From the NCBI GenBank assembly GCA_964019055.1, contig OZ025224.1, positions 1,281,001 through 1,345,000 on the forward strand: a DNA stretch of 64,000 bases. Direction: 5' to 3'. The notes under the pieces were generated by a model. The model saw only the letters and a program-made list of their open reading frames with translations, ran no database searches and was not told where the DNA came from. The DNA comes from Anthopleura xanthogrammica. Its lineage: Eukaryota; Cnidaria; Anthozoa; Actiniaria; Actiniidae. This document shows positions 56,316 through 64,000 of the stretch, in pieces (within the stretch, counting starts at the first letter, position 1; each line of letters starts with the position of its first letter). Position numbers and translations under genes: made by a program.

Positions 56316-56462
56316 CTTTCATATTCTTTGTGAGCCTCTTGAAAGTAACTGTAATAATAAAATATGTATTCTTTTATATGAGACTTCATATTTCTTATTG
56401 TTAACACATCCACATCCATCAAACACATCCATCCTATCGAACACCCTGTTTCTGTCCCTGAG

Positions 56463-56683
56463 GATGGATGGATGGATGGATGGATGGATGGATGGATGGA
56501 TGGATGGATGGATGGATGGATGGATGGATGGATGGATGGATGGATGGTTGGATGGATGGATGGATGGATGGATGGATGGTTGGATGGTTGGATGGTTGGA
56601 TGGTTGGATGGATGGATGGATGGATGGATGGATGGATGGATGGATGGATGGATGGATGGATGGATGGATGGATGGATGGATGA
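56463..56683 (+). repeat. (ATGG)n microsatellite
   Basis: About 55 units with a few GTTG changes, on the edge of the satellite. Confidence 0.95.
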
Positions 56684-56689
56684 TTCGAA

Positions 56690-58270
56690 CGTTCCCTCGG
56701 AAAGGTAAAATATTAATATTATTAATAAAACTTCAAAACAAAACTTCAGTTCCATATTTTAATACTTGATATAACATTACAAATTCTATTGACAATCTTT
56801 ACCTTTCTTTTCCCTATAACTATATATGTACATACAATAATATTCCAACAGAACCATAACCAGTAGAATGTATTTTCGATAAGCAAGCCTATAATCTATA
56901 CCTCTGCTTATTTTTGGAGGTAGGTCATTCCAGGAGGAAATAAGTGACCCTTTGGTAATATATATTGAAAAGCTCGACCATTACTGCTATATCAGCTAAA
57001 GAAGCCATTTTGAACTCTTTCACTTTTTGCTGTGAGCATTTTTTGAGTATAATATATGCATGTCTACTGTTCCTAGAATGACCTGTTTTCCATCCCAGAT
57101 CAATACTCAACGCCATTTAGCCTAGACAACATTTAAGGAATCTTGGCTTAAACTTTGTATTGTAGAGATATGAGAATGAAAAAGATAGAAAGATGATATA
57201 GAGCTAATATATTCTAATGGACTTTTTTTTCGATAGAACATCTTCAAATTCGTACAATACTGCTAATTTTCTGGTGTAGATACCTATTTGCTCAGGGCTA
57301 GGCTAATTAATTTCAACATCAAAATATTCACAAATATCAACGATAGAATAAAGGAATGTACAAATTCAACAGTAAAAATACTTCAGTATATTCCAAAGAT
57401 CTTTACTGGAACAGATGCTAATTCTGTAAATATAAAATCGAGGCTAATCCTGAGCATCAAAGAACTGGAATCTCGAGTATTGTTTATATAAATACCGCTA
57501 AAATGAAACGATAACTGTTAACACCAAATCCAGCTATGAATAAAAATAGGAAAAAGAAAAATGCTTGTTCTTCCTTTTTTTGTATCCGTCAAACTAAAAA
57601 CAATTACTTGATTAATTTGTACCCGACGTATTTGACAGCAACTACCCATGATTCTTTGCACACTTGGTGCACGTAGTTTGATGGATAAAAGCCCAGCTGA
57701 CTCAACCCCCTACCCTCCCTACCCCAAACACGGAAACTCATCCCCTCCGTTCTCGGTTTAGGTTGTAAAATTTCTCACTCCCAAAATACTACTTGAATTT
57801 TCAATCCCAGGTTTGATCTGATGGAAAAGTGTCACTTTGAAAAGACTCCATTGACCCCCTCCCCCCCCCCCCCCCCCCACCCCTCCCGCTGGAGGATTTT
57901 GTCATCCGAACAATTGACGTACGATGGGGGGATGGCGAACCGGGGAAGGAAGGGATTACGAAATTAAGAAAAAAAAATATCTAAAATCCAATTACCTAAA
58001 ATATCATATCCCTATATTGCAAAATGTCCCGCGAAGATATTTCCTGAATATCTATACTGGATCAATTATATATAGGAATAGTTATTACTTTGTATAATGA
58101 TGATACTCAGTTCCTTTGCATACATTGGACTGGTCGATCTCATTAATAAAATCCTAATAAAAACCTATTCAACCTTTTTAACCGAGGAGGACTGAGTTCT
58201 AGCTCAAGTGAGACACGTGGACGTCACGTGATGCATTAGATATCGCTAATATGTACGTATATTCTAGTGT
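56690..58270. other. Intergenic, no gene seen
   Basis: Mostly AT-rich. A C run is at 57858-57878. Short frames at 56925 and 57288 have no supporting features. Confidence 0.5.
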
Positions 58271-61200
58271 TTACCATACTCGACATTTTTTGGCGGGATT
58301 CATGCGAGAACCTACTGGACACTTGAATGTTTCAGAAAACTCATAAGAGTTGGACATTTCGAGGATAACTCTGGAACAAGAATAAATAAAATATATTATA
58401 AAGCTGTGATAAATCTCTCGTTCTAATTTGTTTGGGGCGTGTGCTTTATGGGAGCACACAGCACGTGCGCGCACTTTCTATTTTGCTTTTGGTACCGAAA
58501 ATAACATCTGTTATCAAAGCACTCGAGTTCCTTCTCAGCACTTTTCTCGTTTTCCCGCATCTATATATGTACACAGTACCGTACCATACGTGCGCACTTT
58601 CTGTTTCAACTTTATTTCCAAGATAACGCGCGGCCATTGTGATTTGTATTTTATGAAAGAACGCGTAGTGTTTCTTAACTCTTATCTCGTGTTCTGGCAA
58701 TATAATGCAGATGATCTATATCCGCACACTACACTGCCTCTCCATTGGTTCAAACTCAAGCGAGGTTAGGATATGAATTCGGTCTAAAAAACGACCCTAA
58801 AATAAAAATTGCTTGGTCACTGTTGTGCACAATTTTCCCATAAACTTTTAAGACCTGAATTTTTTAACGGAATTTTGCCTTTCGTGGTTCAAGAGACCTG
58901 TGCCTTACAAATAAAACGTATTATAAAGAGCCATCAAAAATATAGTTTTCTGATTAATTGTTTCGTCTGCCATTCAGCTAGAGTCGCGCGACGTCAAATA
59001 AAACATAACTACTTACTAACCTCCATTTACTAAGGGAATGAGTTGATGTTTCGATGAGCTTTTTGGCTTTTTGAGGTAAAATTGAACCACAATCAACCTG
59101 AAATAGAACACAAATAACAGAAAATTTCATTACTTTTTAAAATTTTATTTCAATTTAAACACTAGATTTTATATATGCCTTCAGCACAAAATAGACCTCT
59201 TTAGTTTGTGCGTAATTTTTCTCATTTCAGACCACGTGTCATTCCCTAGAGTATCATTTCTTTGTTTAACGGTTGTGCATGAGAAGACACATGAATATGG
59301 ATACAACTTAAACAAAGAATCTCATTCTCAACAGAATGACACGTGGCCTGAAATAGGAAAACATTCACATACAAGGTAAAGAGGTCTATGCTATACTCCT
59401 TCTCACAATATTTCTCTTCCTCATACGATACCCACTTCCTTCCCCAATATGCCCTCTTTCTTACACAATAATTCTCTCCCTCTGACCACTCCCTTGAACA
59501 GTTAAACAGAACTCCTAACTAGTAAATACCTGTGCTGCGCTGATAAAGAACAGTTGATCATTAGTGTAGTTCATTCCAGGGAGTCTTAGTTCTTCCTTGT
59601 TTTTACTGACCCATTGTTTATAAGCCTGAAATAACAGATTCATTGGATAAGCAAAATACGATGTTCAATCATAATCTGTTAGTACGCATTATGGGCCTCA
59701 TATTGTTTGAAACTTCATTAGAAAATAACTAAAATCCTATCTTGGGCTCAGAATTTTTTCTGAGTCCATTCAGTATGGTACGATCACATATACATTTCAT
59801 ATTCCATCACCATACGCAAACCAACATTATCATAGAAAATAACTGTCATAAATCTCGTTTTCTGATTGGCTGTGGCCGCGTGCGTTGTGTGACCACACAT
59901 GCAGCACGATAGGGCATTCACATGTGAGTAGAGTTTGTTAGGTCTTTTCCTTGATTCGAGGGTTTTTCTCCGGGTTCTTCAGTTTTACTACCTTAACTTC
60001 GCAAAACCTAACAAGCTAAAGACTAATCCGATCTGTGAGTTATCCGTGCGCAGAAGTTGTTTCAGGGTTCCATGAAAGGTTGAAAGTCGAGAATGGAATT
60101 ATCATAAGACGCAGTCAACAGGCAATGTGCATCAAAACTCACAAAACACTCTGGGAAAGTGAGTTCTTTAAAAATGTAACAAGGAAGTCAAAGGAACTTT
60201 CGAAAAAAAGTTACTCTGTTATTTTCGTCTGCTGAAATCCTTTTTTTCCATAGCAAATGTCGAAGGAAAAATTGTCAGATGAATTTTTAGAGGAGCCAAA
60301 AAAGCGTAAGAACTCACTTTCCCATCATGCTTTGTGCTATAATTTCGAGCTCGTGCACATTGGCTATTGTATTTTACATATATCAGTACTGACTTACCAT
60401 GTAAGCCTGCCTTATTGCACCATTGTCTGCAATATTTTCTCCCAATGTTAGTTCACCATTCAACTGAAAAGAAGAAAAAAATACATAAATAACTGCATTT
60501 TGAATGTAATGAATACCTAAAAATTTCCATGGAATGAGCACTTCCTTATTTTTTCTTTTTCGTAGCCATGTATGTCCTTGGCCTTTTGGTTCTTCTGGAC
60601 ATGTTACGTTTGCACTCAAGTAATAAGAATTTATTTGGGTGGACCCAGGAATGTGAAGAGCGCGACTGACTACTTCTATTACAATACAAGTTGCGCAAGT
60701 CTCATTATCAACGTCTGTTTCCTTCATCAAGCCACTATCCTCATCGGATATCCAGTGCGTTCTTGTATAGAGTAAAATTGGTGCCAAAAATGAAGTGACT
60801 GTCATTAAAAAATCTTGTTTTTACGAGGGTAGCGCTTAATAACCAGTGGCTAACAAACCTGTGGCCCTGGTCATAGATTATCCTTATCCCTCCCCCCCTC
60901 CATGAAGGCTTGACACAATTAACACAATCAACTCCATACTGAACATATTTCGTATGGCTGTGAAAATCTCCAGACCGTGTCGTTTCACAATCATATTAAT
61001 CATTTCTAGAGATCTAATTCTCACTCACATTCATATCGTAGTCAGTGATGTTCGAGTATTGATCAACAAAACATTGAGATTTCCTGACAAAGGCATCGTT
61101 TGATTCTTTGGTCCACCAGTTGAAGAGATCTCCACTCTTGTCGTACAAACGTCCTATTAAACAAAAGTAAAGGATACAATGGCTTGTTAGAATACGGGGG

Positions 61201-61594
61201 ATTTTATATACTTGCTTAGGTTACTGTGAGGTTGCTTGTTCGGGATCAGGGGGAGACTGGTAGTGGGGGAAGTGTGGGGGGAAGGAATGAGTGACTTTCA
61301 GGGTTCGCACACGATTTCACAAAAACAATCGACGACCTCCCCTAATAAAATAGACCAGTCGCGTCAAAATGAACACCAGAAATGAAAAAGAGCACCTATC
61401 GTAAACTAGCTTTAACGAGCTTAAACGAGCTCAGTAAAAATGGTTTTTAAGCACAGGAGTTTGTGACATTTACTTAACACAGGGAGCCCAGTTTATACTA
61501 AATTTACTGACTTACCGTTGCTATCAAATCCATGAGTTATCTCGTGTGCCACTACAATACCAAGGCCACCAAAGCTAACAGCTCTAACAATAAT

Positions 61595-61638
<44 letters not shown>

Positions 61639-63999
61639 TTAATAACTTATAAAGCGCAAAACTCTATGTACATATTCAATTGCGCTATAACTATTTACAA
61701 AGTATATTATAAATATATCAATATAAGATAATGGAATTGAAATATGATGTGTCGAAAATAGGTAAGTAATCACGATTTATAAATCATTCTAGTAGCTATG
61801 GCTGTAAGAAGGCCCTAGTAAATAACAGTGTCTTGAGTTTTTTCTTGAAAGAATTAATACTTAGTGAAATATCTCTAATGTCTGATGGAAGAGCGTTCCA
61901 TAGGGCTGGTGCGGCAAAGGAAAAAGCGCGATCTTCTTGAGTACTCTCAGATTTTATGTTAGGTGGATAGCTTAGGAGTAACCCATTATTATTCCTTCTT
62001 AAATTATATGTAGATTGGGGCAAAACAGTGATGAGCTCAGTAAGATATAATGGAGCGAGCCAACAAAACAATAATAATAATAACAATAAATCTTGTCAAT
62101 ACAAATGAGATAAAATTATATTTAAGAAATTTTAGATATGTACCTTGGGAACCCTTTGTCGAAAAATGGAGGTTGAAGGAAACCTGCTGGAAATGCTGTT
62201 ACAGAAAAAGAACAGAAGTTATATTTGCGAATCAAGGCTGGTGTAGCAATCTCGGGTCTTGAATCATATTCCTGGGCTCGGCATCACGAGTGAGTAAAGC
62301 CGCTTCTTAAGTCTCTCCCCTGATCCTGATTGGAGGGTTTTTCTCCCTAGCCGTACCTTGACTTAGATCCGTCAGCCAAAAGGTTTTTGCATGGTTGGAT
62401 CTGTGAGTTATCCATGCCCTGACTTAGATCAGCCCAGAGGTTGTTTCAGGGTTTGATCTGTGAGTTAGCCATGCCCTGACTTAGATCAGCCCAGACGTTG
62501 TTTCAGGGTTTAATCTGTGAGTTAGCCATGTCGGCTTAGATTAGCCCAGAGATTGTTTCAGGGTTCGATCTGTGAGTTAGCCATGCCATGACTTAGATCA
62601 GCCCAGAGGTTGTTTCAGGGTTCTATCTGTGAGTTAGCCATGCCCTGACTTAGATCAGCCCAGAGATTGTTTCAGGGTTTAATCTGTGAGTTAGCCATGT
62701 CGGCTTAGATTAGCCCCGACTGTTAGGTTAAAGATTCGGTGCATGAACGAGTAAAACTCACTTATTTTATTGGTCACTCTGTCGTAGAATGCATTGACTG
62801 TTTGTGGCGGGACAATCCATCTTAAGAATAAAAGCAAAACACTTTATGATGCGTGAATATTCAAGGACATGCAATCTGACTGACTGACTGACTGACTGAC
62901 TGACTGACTGAAAGAATGACTGACTGACTGAAAGAATGACTGACTGACTGACTGACTGACTGACTGACTGACTGACTGACTGACTGAATGAATGAAGTCT
63001 TACCTGTTTTTGTCTACAGGTTCTTTGATGAGAGACAATTCCTTGTAAATTATGAAGCGACGTAAGTTTAACAGACTCGCAAAGTATGACGTCTTGTTAA
63101 CTGATAACTGTTATCAAAACAAACAAGATTAGATGAGGGTCGAACTAGTATAGACATGGTATATGAGATACAGTCACGTGACAGAAGATGTAGTCACATG
63201 ATACAATCACATGACACGACGATATACAATAACATGACACAAGGGATACTGCCACATGAAACAAGTGATAAAATGGATATCGTATGAGTGGGAAACGTAC
63301 GGTACTGACTTACACGACGTACGCTGTACGACATGCTGTAACATTGAAATGACTTCCCATTGTCTTCCAGTAATTCATCCAATCACGACGCGTAGTTACA
63401 GTTACGGTAGGATATGGTACGGCTACAATACGACTACGCATCGCTTCCCATTCATACGAAAACCGCTCTACTATTACTTGATCCAAGGAATACAGTCACT
63501 TGATCCAAATCATATTGATATCTCTAATCATTGTTATCATCGATGAAAATACTCCATATAAAGCTGCTGTTACCCACCTCTTTGTATCTTTTATGTAGCT
63601 CATCAGGGTTCCTAAGGTATTCTGGGTAACCAATGTTTTTGCGAATTGCTTCAGCCTTAATGTGACAAGAGAAGATCAAAACTAAATTTACCATACAAGA
63701 CTTATAGCGCGCTTTCCATTACTCAGAACCGACCGTTCAATTTAAATGGGAGAAGGCCTTATTCTTGGATACAATGTTTAAATTGCTTGATCTGGCTGGA
63801 CAGTTCTGTCTAATGGAAAGCACTCATAGACTTTATCAGAGTAAATATCCACATCGACCATTTCCACGACCTATATCAGCGTGTGACAACTCTACTCTAC
63901 CTTTTCTTTAGCCTTTTGTCTTGTACTCTCATCCATCCAGTCTAGATTCTGTAAATTGTCAATGAATGCTTCGCGTTGATCGTTTATCAATTTCGAAAC
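58271..63999 (-). CDS. M13 (neprilysin/ECE-like) zinc metallopeptidase B, 3' part
   Basis: Eleven exons on the minus strand, continuing beyond the right edge: 63901-63999, 63578-63655, 63004-63107, 62762-62820, 62144-62195, 61516-61583, 61029-61153, 60398-60463, 59530-59625, 59021-59097, 58271-58370. They keep one frame of 308 codons. Marks: [24 protein letters not shown], zinc motif [18 protein letters not shown] (third zinc ligand), [13 protein letters not shown], and the C-terminal CRVW box before the stop. All lengths equal the matching exons of M13 A, so intron positions are conserved. The catalytic residues are canonical. The N-terminal half lies outside the window. Confidence 0.88.
59195..59390. 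mobile_element. MITE of the GACCACGTGTCATTC family
   Basis: Outer GACCTCTTTA and TAAAGAGGTC bracket inverse TTTCAGACCACGTGTC and GACACGTGGCCTGAAA. In an M13-B intron. Confidence 0.7.
59920..60080 (+). mobile_element. SINE-related fragment
   Basis: Contains TCACATGTGAGTAGAG, TTCGAGGGTTTTTCTCC and GATCTGTGAGTTATCC in the order seen on the minus strand of 19365-19826. Single tail unit. Confidence 0.5.
61590..62090 (-). mobile_element. 3' end of a non-LTR retrotransposon
   Basis: On the minus strand a 96-residue frame (61796-62086) contains the RT-tail phrases [19 protein letters not shown] and [17 protein letters not shown], which end many LINE ORF2 proteins. A 3' untranslated part and an (ATT)n tail at 61593-61640 follow. 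A microsatellite-type tail suggests a CR1/L2-like clade; that is inference. The element is 5'-truncated, in an M13-B intron. Confidence 0.7.
62215..62715 (+). mobile_element. SINE with tandemly repeated tail
   Basis: GGAGGGTTTTTCTCC (62325) is followed by about six copies of a 58-60 bp unit (GATCTGTGAGTTAGCCATG ... CTTAGATCAGCCCAGAGGTTG). Same family and same orientation relative to its host gene as 19365-19826. Confidence 0.6.
62877..62990 (+). repeat. (GACT)n microsatellite
   Basis: GACT units interrupted twice by GAAAGAAT, adjacent to the M13-B exon at 63004. Confidence 0.9.
63280..63480 (+). repeat. Single copy of the GTACGGTACTGACTTAC repeat
   Basis: Diverged relative of 22349-22597, bordered by GTGGGAAACG and ACTTCCCATT. 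A second ATGGTACGGCTACAATACG-like stretch follows. Confidence 0.55.
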
Positions 64000-64000
64000 C

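Noticed and set aside
56398..56769. GWMDGWMDG repeat proteins
   Set aside because: Translation of an (ATGG)n microsatellite in three frames.
60540..60805. Minus-strand frame at 60383-60805 taken as one long M13 exon
   Set aside because: Only 60398-60463 matches M13 and has splice borders; the upstream part is intron read-through.

Overview
The window is nuclear DNA of an invertebrate animal. It is AT-rich, has many short GT..AG introns, SINE/MITE/LINE debris and microsatellites, and carries animal families: M13 (neprilysin-like) peptidases, a Cys-loop chloride-type receptor and GT10 fucosyltransferases. A cnidarian, probably an anthozoan, is my best guess because AID/APOBEC-like deaminases are known there. 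The species cannot be fixed from sequence alone.

Layout. (1) 1-15 kb: deaminase array 1, four intact or nearly intact single-exon genes (2805, 7010, 10457, 13114; + strand) encoding about 200-220 aa proteins with a zinc-deaminase HAE...PCxxC signature, plus the last bases of a further copy at the left edge. (2) 16.4-23.9 kb: M13 peptidase A (+), 14 exons, N-terminal third not found. (3) 26.5-30.1 kb: two head-to-head intronless GT10 fucosyltransferases. (4) 32.0-50.3 kb: a Cys-loop receptor on the minus strand, nine exons summing to an exact 416-codon frame. Its 13.7-kb intron 3 contains deaminase array 2 (genes at 36189, 39777, 43982, 47339) in the opposite orientation. (5) 50.9-56.7 kb: minisatellites and a satellite of about 15 units of ~313 bp, each with a long hairpin. 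(6) 58.3-64 kb: M13 peptidase B (-), the last 11 coding exons, running off the right edge.

The main discovery candidate is the deaminase family and its history. The genes sit in 3.4-4.2 kb units with shared flanks. Seven unit flanks carry a decayed copy of the receptor's exon 3 with its donor side and a polypurine tract, which suggests the amplifying unit arose inside the receptor gene and dragged an exon with it. About 8 kb of array 1 is nearly identical to array 2. One gene pair inside that block differs in patches that fall in loops and around the PCxxC helix, as expected for gene conversion and diversification of an antiviral or anti-element DNA/RNA editor. That role is inference from the AID/APOBEC family and is not shown here. 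Upstream of each gene is a repeated cassette with splice-site-like borders (possible 5'UTR exons) and, in six units, a TATAAAAG box.

The rest (peptidases, fucosyltransferases, receptor) looks like ordinary single genes with no evident shared pathway. Exon coordinates were assigned by eye from splice consensus, frame and family similarity, and may be off by a base in places.
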